Assembly (NCBI RefSeq): GCF_030540825.1
Contig: NZ_JAUOEO010000001.1
Location: 2,205,001-2,269,000 of the forward strand
From: Flavivirga spongiicola
Lineage (GTDB): Bacteria; Bacteroidota; Bacteroidia; Flavobacteriales; Flavobacteriaceae
DNA length: 64,000 nucleotides
Direction: 5' to 3'
Shown here: in pieces, positions 29,442-39,550 of the stretch
Layout: each line of letters starts with the position of its first letter
Numbering within the stretch: position 1 is the first letter of the stretch
Translations under genes and position numbers: made by a program
The notes under the pieces: generated by a model
Databases searched by the model: none
What the model was told of the DNA's origin: nothing
What the model saw: only the letters and a program-made list of their open reading frames with translations

Positions 29442-29716
29442 ACCAACGTTGTTTAATTTAAACTTATACTATTATAACAACTCGCTTAAAAAAAACCCTT
29501 AAGTAAATTTTGTTTATTTTTGTATTATTTGTTAAACTATTGTATCATAAGTAAATTACAAGCGTTTGAAATTGAATTGCTAAGCATCAATAAATTAAAT
29601 TAAAAATATTTCTCGTAATATAGCAGAATCCTTGTTATTAGCTGTGTAGTCTTTATTCTATACGGATATATATTTTACTATTAAAAAGGATTTGAAAAAC
29701 TGATTGGATTATTTTA

Positions 29717-30295
29717 ATGGATTATAACGAACTCGTTCCTAAAATTAAACAAGGTGATAAAAAAGCTTTTAAAATTATTTTTGAAGCGTTTTACGATTCT
29801 CTAGTAGCCTATGTTACTACGTTCACAAACGACCAACAAGAAGCAAAAGATATTGTACAAAACTGCTTAATTATTTTATGGGAAAAAAGAAGTCATCTAA
29901 AAGATGACTCATTAATAAAAAATTACCTATTCAAAATTGCTTACCATCAATATATAAATCATTATAAGAAAAAACAGTATCAAGATAAGGTTCTTGATGA
30001 AATAAAACAAAAGACATTAAACGATTATATAAATGCCCCAGACGATGGCAAAAATAATACCGTTAACCGTTTACTCCATTTGATAGAAGGTTTGCCTCCA
30101 AAATGCAAGCAAGTTTTACTATTAAATAAAAAAGAAGGTAAAAAATATAAGGAAATTGCAGAATTATTAGGTGTTTCTATAAAAACCGTTGAATCTCAAA
30201 TGCGAATTGCTTATCAAAAAATCAGAAAAGGTTTCAATGATGATGAGCTTATTTTGGTTTTTAGTTTCATGAAACATTTTATGAAAGCTAATTAA
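29717..30295 (+). CDS. ECF sigma factor (Bacteroidota SusC/FecR-linked)
   Basis: 192 residues. Region 2 includes FEAFYDSLVAYVTTFTNDQQEAKDIVQNCLIILWE (core-binding and -10 recognition). Region 4 includes GLPPKCKQVLLLNKKEGKKYKEIAELLGVSIKTVESQM with the DNA-binding helix-turn-helix. It is divergent from the FecR gene with ~275 bases between them. It should activate the fecR-susC-susD locus when released by FecR. Confidence 0.92.
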   Translation: MDYNELVPKIKQGDKKAFKIIFEAFYDSLVAYVTTFTNDQQEAKDIVQNCLIILWEKRSHLKDDSLIKNYLFKIAYHQYINHYKKKQYQDKVLDEIKQKTLNDYINAPDDGKNNTVNRLLHLIEGLPPKCKQVLLLNKKEGKKYKEIAELLGVSIKTVESQMRIAYQKIRKGFNDDELILVFSFMKHFMKAN

Positions 30296-30819
30296 TTATA
30301 AAAAATGTGTTTCCGAAAAAACTTGAGTAAGCGGCTAAACCATTGAGGTTGTTACCTTGTTTTAATAGGACTTCTTCTTCTCCTATTAGATAATAGCATT
30401 CTTCAGAAAGAACATATTTGAATTCATAGGCATCAGTTGTGACTTTTTTTCTTTTAGAATAGGAAGCAACATCTAATAAAGCAGCCTCAAAGCTTAGAGA
30501 AGACATTTGTTTCCCAAAAAGATATTGATACGAAAAACCAACGGCTTCATGTTCTTTTTCAATAAAGGTACTTTCTTCTTTTCTGAAAACAATAAAGTTT
30601 GAATTATTAATTTGTGGCATTCCCTAAAAGAATTTAGTTACTTCTATATCTAATGAATTTTAATAAAACAGGCAACGAAGGCATAATTATGCCATTTTCA
30701 ATTCTGGAAATTAGTTCACTGGTAGCTCCTACATTCAAGGCAATGTCACTTATGGTTTTGTTGTTTGTTTTTCTAATTTCTTTAATACGTTTTCCCATTC
30801 CAATAAGAGAACCTTCCAT
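30288..30819 (-). pseudogene. Broken XRE-cupin transcriptional regulator
   Basis: The 5' part (30634-30819) encodes a clear XRE helix-turn-helix (MGKRIKEIRKTNNKTISDIA, then SELISRIENGIIMPSLPVLLKFI). The frame then shifts. Reading on in the next frame gives LDIEVTKFF, a TAG stop, then GMPQINNSNFIVFRK, which joins the 3' part (30288-30620), a cupin-like domain. The pieces fit one ~175-residue regulator with one frameshift and one nonsense codon. Its 3' end overlaps the last 8 bases of the sigma gene on the other strand. It may once have regulated a neighbouring transport locus. Confidence 0.8.
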
Positions 30820-31091
30820 TGTTGGTTTTTAATAATTACAAACACTTGTCTTTTGGTGTTTTATAAAAAAATAAACAACTTTTTATGAGCTTGGGTTTTA
30901 TTGAGTAATAAAATATTTCATGAATATTTATGTGATAAAAATTAACTATTTGTAAACTTTCTTAGATTAACATTTTCTTAATATTCTTAATGTTTAAGTT
31001 GCAATATCTTAATACTAATAGCCTTTTATTTTAACTTTTGCTCGTGACATTTGTCTTCTAATAATTAATTAAAGTTTACAAATACGAAAAA

Positions 31092-34000
31092 ATGAAAAAA
31101 AGACTACTAGTAATGGTTCTCGCATTTTTTGCCTTTACCATTGGCCATTCCCAAACTATTTTTAAGGGAAAGGTGTTAGATGAAAACCAAGTTCCTTTAC
31201 CTGGAGCTTCAATTGTTGTTAAAGGAAGTTCCATCGGGGTGGCTACAGATTTTGATGGAAATTTTGAGATTAAATTGACAGGAGGAAATGAAACTTTGGA
31301 AATATCTTTTATTGGATATCTTTCTCAGGATTTTGATACGACAGGAAAAGCGACAGCCGAAATAATACTACAATCTAACTCTGAATCATTAGGAGAAATT
31401 GTTGTAACTGCTTTAGGGATTAAACGAGAGAAAAAATCACTTGGATACGCTTCTCAGGAACTTAACTCAGACGAGGTTGCTTCTGCAAGAGAACCCAATC
31501 TTCTTAATGGAATTTCGGGAAAAGTTGCAGGCTTGCAAATTACTAATAGCCCCTCCGGATTGGGCGGTTCCGCTAGAGTTTCTATACGTGGTGATGCTTC
31601 TTTAAATATTAATGGTAACTCGCCATTATTTGTTATTGACGGAACGCCTATAAGTAATGAAATTGTAGGATCTTCCGGTTCAGGGACTCAAGACGTGGAC
31701 TATGGTAACGGAGCATCAGAAATAAACCCTGAAAACATAGCATCTATAAATGTTCTTAAAGGACCCGCTGCAGCAGCTTTATATGGTGCACGTGCAGCAA
31801 ACGGTGCTATTATAATAACCACGAAAAAAGGAAAATCGCAAAGTGGCGTATTGGGAGTTTCTATCAATACCGGGTTTACCATGGAAAACCTTTTACTTTT
31901 ACCCGATTGGCAAAATGAGTACGGTCAAGGGAATAATCAACAATTTGAATTTGTTGATGGAAATGGAAGTGGTATCGCAGATGGCGTTGACGAAAGTTGG
32001 GGACCAAGGTTAGATACCGGAGCATTAATTGCTCAATTCGACTCCCCAAGAGCCGATGGTACCAGAGGAGGAGATTATTTAGTAAGTAATTCACCCATTA
32101 CACCAACTCTCTGGGTTTCTAACCCCGACAATACAAAAGATTTTTTTAACACGGGGTATACTAAAACCAACAGCATTGCCATATCTAAATCAGGAGATCT
32201 GGGGAATATTCGTTTTTCTTATCAAAACCTTGATCAGAAGGGGATTGTTCCGAATACAGATTTAAAAAGAAACACCTTTAATTTAAGTTCAGGTCTAAAC
32301 CTTACTGATAAAGTAAGGTTAAATGCCAATATCAACTACATAAAAACAGATAGTGGTAACAGGCCGTCATTAAGTTACGGTACAGAAAGCATCATGTATT
32401 TGTTTATATGGTATGGAAGACAACTAAACACAAATAGTTTACGTGATTACTGGATGCCAGGAAGGGAAGGTGTACAGCAGTTTAACTATAATTACAATTA
32501 TCATGACAACCCATTCTTTAATGTATATGAAAACACTAATGGGCAGGATAAAGATAGAATTTATGGGAATGTAAGTGTAAACTATAAAATCAATGACCAC
32601 TGGAATATAATGGTTCGTACAGGTCGAGATTTTTATCGTGATTTACGGACTAAGAAAAGAGCTTTCAGTACACAACGCTTTCCTTTGGGCTACTATAGAG
32701 AAGATAATGTGTTTTTCGAAGAATCTAATACAGACTTTCTAATTTCTTACGACAAAACATTTAATGAGAAATGGAATATTAATATGTCTGTAGGGGGTAA
32801 CCAGTTTAGACAAAAGCAGGACTTCACCCAAACCATTGCACCTCAGTTAATAAACCCGGGAGTCTATTCCTTTAATAATAACAGAAAACCATTAGAAGTG
32901 TCTTCTAATGATAAAGAAAAAAGAATTAACAGTTTGTATGGTTTTGCAAGGTTTGCCTATGATGATAAGTTGTTTTTAGACATTACCGGTAGAAATGACT
33001 GGTCCAGCACATTGCCAACAGATAACAACTCTTATTTTTATCCATCGGCAACATTAAGTGCCATTGTAAGTGATCTTGTAGAATTACCGGATTTTGTGTC
33101 TTTTGCTAAATTTAGAGCAGCATATGCAGAAGTTGGTAATGATACCGATCCTTATAAATTATCTAGTTTTTATACCAATGAAACGCCTTTTGGAGACAAT
33201 CCTGTACTAACTGAATCATCTTTAATTCCGAATGCCAATTTAAAGCCAGAGATTACATCCTCTTACGAGTTTGGTTTAGATGTACGTTTGTTTAGTGGTA
33301 GGGTTAATTTAGATGCAACGTATTACAGTGGCATTACAAAAAACCAAATTATACCAATTAGCACTGATATAGCTAGTGGTTATACCAGTAAATTAATTAA
33401 TGCAGGAGAAGTTAAAAATTATGGTTTTGAAGCTATTGCCAGTTTTATACCGGTAAAAACAGAAAACTTTTCATGGAGATCTACTTTTAATTTTTCTACG
33501 AATAAAAGTAAAGTAACAGATTTAGGAGGTGTAAACTATACTTTAACAAGTCGTAACGGTGCATTTATACAAGCACGTGAAGGAGGATCAATAAGTGCTA
33601 TCTATGGAAGAGGGTTTCAAAGAGTGGAAGACGAGAGTAGTCCTAGTTTTGGACAAATCATATTTAATGAGCAAGGTATTCCGCAAAGAACGGACGATTT
33701 AGTATATCAGGGAGATTATGCACCCGATTACACATTAGGTCTTCTAAATAGGTTTAAGTATAAAGCTTTTGATTTAAGCTTTTTAATAGACACAAGGCAA
33801 GGAGGTATTGTGGTTTCCAGAACAAAAACCATTGGTAGTACTTCGGGTCAATTAAAAGAAACATTATTTGGTAGAGAAACAGGAATTGTTGGAGAGGGTG
33901 TTGTTGAAACATCTCCAGACATATATACTCCAAATACAACAAATGTAGATGCCAGAACCTATAATAACCAGTACTATAAGAGAGATAATGTAGAAGCAGC

Positions 34001-34256
34001 TAAATATGATGCTTCATACACAAAACTTAGAGAAATAAGTTTAGGTTATACACTTCCAAAAAGATTTATAGATAAATTACCAATAAACAATGCCAGATTT
34101 TCAGTAACAGGAAGAAATTTAATTCTTTGGACAGATAACCCGCATTTTGACCCGGAAACAGTTTCAGTTTCAGGAGGCACATTACAGCCTGGTATTGAGA
34201 ACATGTCATACCCAAGTACAAGAACGTTCACATTTAACTTAAAAGTTGATTTTTAA
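31092..34256 (+). CDS. SusC-type TonB-dependent transporter (second locus)
   Basis: A 1054-residue outer-membrane transporter without an STN domain. The signal peptide ends at SQ21. A carboxypeptidase-regulatory-like domain (GKVLDENQVPLPGASIVVKG) is followed by the plug, with EIVVTALGIKREKKSLGYA and SINVLKGPAAAALYGARAANG. The barrel ends in FTFNLKVDF. Lacking STN, it is not expected to signal through FecR. It pairs with the SusD-like gene 12 bases downstream. The upstream region (30820-31091) is AT-rich and should carry the promoter; no clear operator was seen. Confidence 0.93.
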   Translation: MKKRLLVMVLAFFAFTIGHSQTIFKGKVLDENQVPLPGASIVVKGSSIGVATDFDGNFEIKLTGGNETLEISFIGYLSQDFDTTGKATAEIILQSNSESLGEIVVTALGIKREKKSLGYASQELNSDEVASAREPNLLNGISGKVAGLQITNSPSGLGGSARVSIRGDASLNINGNSPLFVIDGTPISNEIVGSSGSGTQDVDYGNGASEINPENIASINVLKGPAAAALYGARAANGAIIITTKKGKSQSGVLGVSINTGFTMENLLLLPDWQNEYGQGNNQQFEFVDGNGSGIADGVDESWGPRLDTGALIAQFDSPRADGTRGGDYLVSNSPITPTLWVSNPDNTKDFFNTGYTKTNSIAISKSGDLGNIRFSYQNLDQKGIVPNTDLKRNTFNLSSGLNLTDKVRLNANINYIKTDSGNRPSLSYGTESIMYLFIWYGRQLNTNSLRDYWMPGREGVQQFNYNYNYHDNPFFNVYENTNGQDKDRIYGNVSVNYKINDHWNIMVRTGRDFYRDLRTKKRAFSTQRFPLGYYREDNVFFEESNTDFLISYDKTFNEKWNINMSVGGNQFRQKQDFTQTIAPQLINPGVYSFNNNRKPLEVSSNDKEKRINSLYGFARFAYDDKLFLDITGRNDWSSTLPTDNNSYFYPSATLSAIVSDLVELPDFVSFAKFRAAYAEVGNDTDPYKLSSFYTNETPFGDNPVLTESSLIPNANLKPEITSSYEFGLDVRLFSGRVNLDATYYSGITKNQIIPISTDIASGYTSKLINAGEVKNYGFEAIASFIPVKTENFSWRSTFNFSTNKSKVTDLGGVNYTLTSRNGAFIQAREGGSISAIYGRGFQRVEDESSPSFGQIIFNEQGIPQRTDDLVYQGDYAPDYTLGLLNRFKYKAFDLSFLIDTRQGGIVVSRTKTIGSTSGQLKETLFGRETGIVGEGVVETSPDIYTPNTTNVDARTYNNQYYKRDNVEAAKYDASYTKLREISLGYTLPKRFIDKLPINNARFSVTGRNLILWTDNPHFDPETVSVSGGTLQPGIENMSYPSTRTFTFNLKVDF

Positions 34257-34268
34257 TTATATACTAAA

Positions 34269-35849
34269 ATGAAAAAACTAAAAAACATGAAAAGATTGGT
34301 ATTCATAACACTTTCATTGTTATGTATAATCAGCTGTACCGCCGATTTTGAAAAAATCAATAAAAATCCAAATTTTCCTGAAAGTGCTGAGCCCTCGCTG
34401 TTATTACCAGGAATAATGAGAGAAATGGCATCTAATTGGGGAGGCCAAGGATGGGAAGAAGGTTTTACTGTAACACAGTACGCTTCTCGTTTACAGTTTA
34501 CATCTGGAGATAGATACGATTGGTCGCCTACAGGAAACCCTTATGATGATGCCTACGCATCATTAAGAGATGTAGAGAACATTATTAGATCAACCAAAGA
34601 CAAGGATGATCAACAAAATTACTATGGTGTTGCTTTGATTTTTAAATCATGGATATATTCTTATTTAGTAGATGCCTATGGTGATGTTCCCTATACCGAT
34701 GCTACAAAAGGTATAAGTGATGATAATATTACGCCGGAATTTACGCCTCAAAGTGAAGTTTATGATGGTATTATGGCAGATTTAAAAACGGCCAATACCA
34801 TTTTAACAGGAACCGAAAATATATCTGGAGATATTCTATATGGAGGCGATATTTTAAAATGGAGAAAGTTTGCCAATTCTTTGCGTTTAAGATTAGCGAT
34901 GAGAATTAGTGATGTAAATAATGCTAAGGCCGTTGCTGAAATGCAGGAAATTATAGGAGGTTTTTCTACATATCCTATTTTTGAAAGCAATGCAGATGCA
35001 GCTCTATTACAATGGAACTCAGACAACCCTCAGCCTAAATACGATACGCGTTCTGGTAGTTTTGATGAGGTTCGTTTAAGCACCACATTAGAGACAAGGT
35101 TAAAAGCTTTAGGTGATAGAAGGTTGATTGTTTTTGCACAACCTACTTCAAACTCCGGAAAAGGAATTTATTCAGATAATTTAGATGATTATGTAGGTAT
35201 GCCTAATGGTTTAGATGATGATGCAGCCTTAGGATATAGCCCTTCAGGAGATCCAAATGAATCAGGATCTAATTTTATTTCAAGACTTGGGATTCTCTTG
35301 GCGTGTAGAGCATGTAATGTAGAACAAGCTTCGGCTACAGCTTCGCAAACAATTATTATGGACTATTCTGAGCTTCAATTTATTTTAGCTGAGGCGAGAG
35401 AGAAAGGATTTATAAGTGTAGGTGATGCTTCTGAGTATTATGAAAATGGTATACGAGCTTCTTTCGCTTATTATTTGGAAAGAGTTATTGCTGGAGGATG
35501 GAGCGACATTGTTAATGATTTACAAGGATTTGATGTTGATGCGTATATAGCTCAAACTGCTGTTGGACTTACCGGAACATTTAACGAAAAACTTGAGAAA
35601 ATTGCACTTCAAAAATGGATTTCATTATTCTATACTGGTTTTGAGGCATGGTCAGATTGGAGGCGTACTGGCATTCCGGTAATAATACCAGGCCCAGATG
35701 CAGTAAACGGAGGAAAAGTTCCTGTGCGTTTTCAGTACCCAAATTCAGTAAAGGCAACCAATAATGCCAACTATCAAAAGGCTGTATCTAACATGGGTGC
35801 AGATGATTTAAATACTAGACTTTGGTGGGATATTGCTGATAATGACTAG
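34269..35849 (+). CDS. SusD/RagB-family lipoprotein (second locus)
   Basis: 526 residues with a lipoprotein signal (LLCIISC, Cys near 23) followed by TADFEKINKNPN, the start typical of this SusD subgroup. ALIFKSWIYSYLVDAYGDVPYTDA and a late KWISLFYTGFEAWSDWRRTG are family hallmarks. An internal Met (MKRLVF, seven codons in) could also be the start. It forms a surface complex with the SusC encoded before it. Its stop overlaps the start of the degraded phosphodiesterase gene that follows. Confidence 0.9.
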   Translation: MKKLKNMKRLVFITLSLLCIISCTADFEKINKNPNFPESAEPSLLLPGIMREMASNWGGQGWEEGFTVTQYASRLQFTSGDRYDWSPTGNPYDDAYASLRDVENIIRSTKDKDDQQNYYGVALIFKSWIYSYLVDAYGDVPYTDATKGISDDNITPEFTPQSEVYDGIMADLKTANTILTGTENISGDILYGGDILKWRKFANSLRLRLAMRISDVNNAKAVAEMQEIIGGFSTYPIFESNADAALLQWNSDNPQPKYDTRSGSFDEVRLSTTLETRLKALGDRRLIVFAQPTSNSGKGIYSDNLDDYVGMPNGLDDDAALGYSPSGDPNESGSNFISRLGILLACRACNVEQASATASQTIIMDYSELQFILAEAREKGFISVGDASEYYENGIRASFAYYLERVIAGGWSDIVNDLQGFDVDAYIAQTAVGLTGTFNEKLEKIALQKWISLFYTGFEAWSDWRRTGIPVIIPGPDAVNGGKVPVRFQYPNSVKATNNANYQKAVSNMGADDLNTRLWWDIADND

Positions 35850-36163
35850 TGGATCAACATATAATATTTATAACCATGACCATAGGAATATGCTTTCTAT
35901 GGTCTTGTGTTTCTGAAAAAACTCAAGAAATCCTTAGAGCAAAGTATGTAGTGGTTATTGGTTTTGATAGTTTAGAAAAGGCAAACACACCAACTTTTGA
36001 TACATTAATAAAAGAAGGAGCTTCATTAGATGCCATTTCTGGATTAGTGACCATTAAGTTTATCGAAGATAGCAGGCTTTTGAAAAAGATAAATAAAGAT
36101 GCGACATATATGGAGACCTCACTTTTAGCGCTTAAAAAGAAACACCCGGTCTTTGGAGATTAG
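35849..36163 (+). pseudogene. Degraded NPP-type phosphodiesterase lipoprotein
   Basis: A 104-codon frame starts at the SusD stop with a lipoprotein signal (LWSC). It then shows the start of an NPP-type phosphodiesterase: AKYVVVIGFDSLEKANTPTF and DTLIKEGAS. The metal-binding GFDG loop is damaged (a gap after GFD). The nucleophile loop and the metal-binding C-terminal half are missing; the rest is unrecognisable. The following 335 bases (36164-36498) hold no gene and are probably further decayed remains. Confidence 0.65.
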
Positions 36164-36498
36164 GGTGATGGGACTTTTACGGGGCATAGATTAGTAACTG
36201 GTACAAAAACAAAGAAAAAGGCAATCAAAGAAACAGGATAGATTGTGTATGCGTGTTTAAAATTAAAGTATCTTCAGGGAATGTATTGCAGTTATCATCA
36301 GCATTAATCATTTCAAGAAAAGAGCAAAATAAGGCTTTTTAACATTTTGAACCACAACTTATAAACTATTTTAAACCATAAAGCAGAAATAAATCATGAA
36401 AAACTAGCATAATAAGGCTCCTTATAATCTTACATATTTCCATTTGTAGGAGTTGCTCAGCACGACCAAATGCAAATTTTAATTAAAACGAAAGAATA

Positions 36499-37596
36499 AT
36501 GAAAAGAACACAAGTATTAACAATTATATTTTCCCTTTTTGTCTATGTTCTAGTAGCTCAAAAAATATCAAAAACAGAAACAAAGGTTATCTTAATCACA
36601 TTAGACGGTTTGCGCTGGCAAGAATTATTTTCTGGTGCAGATTCACTTTTGATTACACATAAGGATTATGTACAGGATGCTTCTCATTTAAAAGAAAAGT
36701 TTTGGAGAGAAACCCCCCATAAGAGACGTGAAGCATTAATGCCATTTTTTTGGAATGAAGTTGTTGAAATGGGGCAAATTCATGGTAACAGAACGTTAGG
36801 GAGTAAGATGGATTTAACTAACACCATGTGGTTTTCTTACCCTGGATACAATGAAATCCTTTCTGGAAAAGCTGATGATAAGAACATTGCTAGCAATGAT
36901 AAAATAAACAACCCCAACAAAACAGTTTTAGAAATCATCAATAATTTGCCACAGTATAAAGGAAAAGTAGTTGCTTTTGGGAGCTGGGATGTGTTTCCTT
37001 ATATTATCAATGAAGAACGCTCAGGAATTCCTGTTAATGCTGGTTTTGAAATTGCGAAAGGAAGTGATTTATCGGATATAGAAAAGTTTTTAAATGAGCT
37101 ACAGCCTGAGATTCCCAGACTTTGGGAAACGGTTCGTCTGGATGCGTTTACGCATCATTATGCTGTAGAGTATATAAAAAGAGTTCACCCTAAAGTCGTT
37201 TACATTTCATATGGAGAAACAGACGATTTTGCCCATGATGGGAACTATGAGGCTTATTTGAAATCTGCACATAATACGGATGCTTTAATAAAAGAATTAT
37301 GGGAATTTACTGAGAAAGATGAATTCTATAAAAACAATACGGTATTTATTATTACTACAGACCATGGAAGAGGAACCCAGCCATTGGAAACATGGAAAAG
37401 TCATGGAAGTGAAATTAAAGGTGCTGGACAAGTATGGATGATAGCTTTTGGAAAAAACATTAAAAACCTAGGTGAAGTTACACATGCAGAACAATTATAT
37501 AGTAATCAAATAGCACCGACTATTTTGACTGTTTTAAATATCAAAAACGGTATTAACGTAATGAAAGGTGAACCCCTAGAAATATCAGAAAAATAG
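36499..37596 (+). CDS. Alkaline-phosphatase-superfamily hydrolase, secreted
   Basis: 365 residues with a signal peptide ending near VAQ21. The metal-binding start LITLDGLRWQELF, the loop LTNTMWFSYPGYNEIL (a nucleophile Ser/Thr lies in this stretch), SYGETDDFAHDGNYE and ITTDHGRG are all present, so the fold and both metal sites look intact. Relatives are annotated as phosphodiesterases, sulfatase-like or phosphoglyceromutase-like proteins, so the reaction is open. It is the last gene of the second SusC/SusD locus and is followed by a terminator. Confidence 0.75.
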   Translation: MKRTQVLTIIFSLFVYVLVAQKISKTETKVILITLDGLRWQELFSGADSLLITHKDYVQDASHLKEKFWRETPHKRREALMPFFWNEVVEMGQIHGNRTLGSKMDLTNTMWFSYPGYNEILSGKADDKNIASNDKINNPNKTVLEIINNLPQYKGKVVAFGSWDVFPYIINEERSGIPVNAGFEIAKGSDLSDIEKFLNELQPEIPRLWETVRLDAFTHHYAVEYIKRVHPKVVYISYGETDDFAHDGNYEAYLKSAHNTDALIKELWEFTEKDEFYKNNTVFIITTDHGRGTQPLETWKSHGSEIKGAGQVWMIAFGKNIKNLGEVTHAEQLYSNQIAPTILTVLNIKNGINVMKGEPLEISEK

Positions 37597-37705
37597 TTTT
37601 TTAATAAGTTTTTTTGTGATATTTAGTTAAATAAACATGACTTAAAATAAGCGACTTTTATATCAAGTTTGAATTTATAATAATTTGAACGAGTTTAGCT
37701 TTTAG

Positions 37706-37735
37706 CCGATGCTTATTGTAAGTATCGGTTTTTAT
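37706..37735 (+). terminator. Terminator of the second SusC/SusD locus
   Basis: A 10-bp stem (CCGATGCTTA with TAAGTATCGG, one G-T pair, loop TTG) is followed by a T-rich run. It lies ~110 bases after the alkaline-phosphatase-superfamily gene. The remaining 200 bases up to cutC show no gene. Confidence 0.8.
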
Positions 37736-37942
37736 TTGTGTTATAAGACGTTGTTTTTAATAAAAAAACAACCTAATAGGTTGAAGGGTCGTAAACGATG
37801 GATAAAAAGTAAAGCTTATTAGGAGCAGTTAAATACGATCAACACCAGTTCTGTTATAAAATGCGATATAAATAATTTGAACTAGTGAAAAATAAATAAA
37901 TTATATGTTGGATTTTATAATAGAAATGGTATAATATAAGAA

Positions 37943-38578
37943 ATGAAGAACAGAAATTATTTAGTAGAAGCTTGTGTAGAAGGATTGAATCAGGCAATAC
38001 GTGCGGAGAAACAAGGAGCAGATCGTATTGAGCTCTGCGCACGTTTAGATTTGGATGGTGTCACACCAGAAGTTGAAATGATCAAAGCAGTTTTTCAGAA
38101 TTGTAAAATACCAATTAGGGTCATTATACGTCCACGAGAGGGTGGTTTTGTTTATTCAGTCTCAGAGTTGGATCAAATGAAGGAAAGTATTCGAGTTTGT
38201 AAAGATATAGGTGTTGAGGGTGTGGTTTTTGGAATGACGACTAAGGAAAATACACTTGATATTTCGGCAATTGATGCCTTGACACGTATTGCTACTCCGC
38301 TTAAAGTGACGATTCATAAAGCGATTGATACTGTGTCTGACCCACTGAATGAATTAGGCAGGCTAATGAGAATAGGTGGTATTGATGCCATACTCACTTC
38401 GGGTAAGTCACCAACCTGGGAAGAAGGCCAAGAATTGATTAAGGAACTTATTAAAAAAGCAGCGAATCAGATACAAATTATTGCCTGCGGTAAGGTTACC
38501 GATGAAAATATCATGACAGTACATGGAAGGATTCAATCTAGTGCTTATCACGGTAAACGCATTGTTGGGGAGTTATAA
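37943..38578 (+). CDS. cutC: CutC-family protein
   Basis: A 211-residue TIM-barrel protein of the CutC family, historically linked to copper homeostasis but of uncertain biochemical function. Family patterns are clear: VEACVEGLNQAIRAEKQGADRIELCA, PIRVIIRPREGGFVYS, GVVFGM, LKVTIHKAID, DAILTSGKSPTWEEG and a C-terminal YHGKRIVGEL. It is somewhat shorter than usual (about 240). Standing alone on the plus strand. Cytosolic. Confidence 0.85.
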   Translation: MKNRNYLVEACVEGLNQAIRAEKQGADRIELCARLDLDGVTPEVEMIKAVFQNCKIPIRVIIRPREGGFVYSVSELDQMKESIRVCKDIGVEGVVFGMTTKENTLDISAIDALTRIATPLKVTIHKAIDTVSDPLNELGRLMRIGGIDAILTSGKSPTWEEGQELIKELIKKAANQIQIIACGKVTDENIMTVHGRIQSSAYHGKRIVGEL

Positions 38579-39247
38579 GACTGTAAGGGAGACAGAAATT
38601 TTTTAAACGAACAAACCTTGTGTTATTGATCGTGTTGGTTTTAGCTGGTTGTGGAAACAAATCAGATTAGAAAAATAAAAGTAAAGAGCTTCCAATAATT
38701 GCTATAATTATGAGAAAAATGCTTCCCAGTAAAATTAAAAGTATTACAATTAGTATCTCTGCTTTTTTTCTATGCATAGGACGATAACCATTTGATAATC
38801 ATTGTTTTTTAGTCTTGTTGAACACTTTTAGAGGAGTTACTTTAGTGTATATGTGATTTTCTGTTAATTGTTATTTTATTATACCATTAAGAATTTAGTA
38901 GAAACCAAAACAAAAATATTGGAAGAGATTAAAGACCTTCTTAAATGAGCTTATCGAAAAGGTAAAGCTTTTGAGAAAGGAAAGGCATTTGTATTATCGG
39001 ATGATTTTAACGCTGATTATTTGTAATCATTTAAAATAGAGGAAGTTAAAATTTAATTCATTTTTATTATTAATATTATATATCTTTGCCCATAAAATAA
39101 AAAGGAAGGATTATTTTTTATATGTAGATACCTTTTTGTTAAAAAAAATAGCTAATCAATACAATCTAGTAACAGATTAAAACTTGTATTTCAACGATGA
39201 TTTATAGCGTTTCATGGATGTTTTTTTACGAATAATGATATATTTTT
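38579..39247. other. Gene graveyard: scraps of a lipoprotein and another gene
   Basis: At 38620-38670 a frame reads MLLIVLVLAGCGNKSD then stop, a lipoprotein signal with nothing behind it. At 38889-39026 one frame reads KNLVETKTKILEEIKDLLK, an in-frame TGA (38946-38948), then AYRKGKAFEKGKAF and LSDDFNADYL before a stop. Both look like leftovers of lost genes. The box TATCTTTG at 39081-39088 resembles a -7 promoter element. Confidence 0.4.
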
Positions 39248-39277
39248 TTTGTGAACTCGCTTTTTTTAATACATTTG
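39248..39277 (+). promoter_or_regulatory. Promoter of the PID-CTERM gene
   Basis: TTTG (39248-39251) and TACATTTG (39270-39277), separated by 18 bases, fit the Bacteroidota -33/-7 consensus. The expected start of transcription (about 39283-39285) coincides with the ATG at 39285, which suggests a leaderless message. Confidence 0.6.
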
Positions 39278-39284
39278 TTACCCC

Positions 39285-39479
39285 ATGACAGTACAAAATA
39301 AAAGAATACTAGCCTCAGTCTTATTTGTATTAATAAGCTTTGCTTGTTTTGCTCAAGATCCACCACCACCACCAGGGCCTCCTCCGGGTCTTCCTATTGA
39401 TGGAGGGGTGTTAATGGGTATAATTTTCGCTTTATTTTATGGCGTAAGAAAGTTGTTGATTAAGAATAAGAATCATTAA
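39285..39479 (+). CDS. Small PID-CTERM-domain protein
   Basis: A 64-residue exported protein. The signal peptide ends near FAQ24. A proline stretch (DPPPPPGPPPGLPIDGG) carries the PID motif, followed by one hydrophobic helix (VLMGIIFALFYGV) and a basic tail RKLLIKNKNH. This is the layout of the PID-CTERM sorting signal of Bacteroidota, and here the protein consists of almost nothing else. Function unknown. It is a single gene, apparently from a leaderless message. Confidence 0.75.
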   Translation: MTVQNKRILASVLFVLISFACFAQDPPPPPGPPPGLPIDGGVLMGIIFALFYGVRKLLIKNKNH

Positions 39480-39550
39480 TTGTTACTTAGTAACTAGTCG
39501 GAAACAGACTAATTTTATAAAAAGAAACTTTTTTAATTTTGTGCTAGACA

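Noticed and set aside
38710..38787. 25-codon frame with a hydrophobic stretch (MRKMLPSKIK...)
   Set aside because: Too short and without context; the surrounding DNA is a decayed region.
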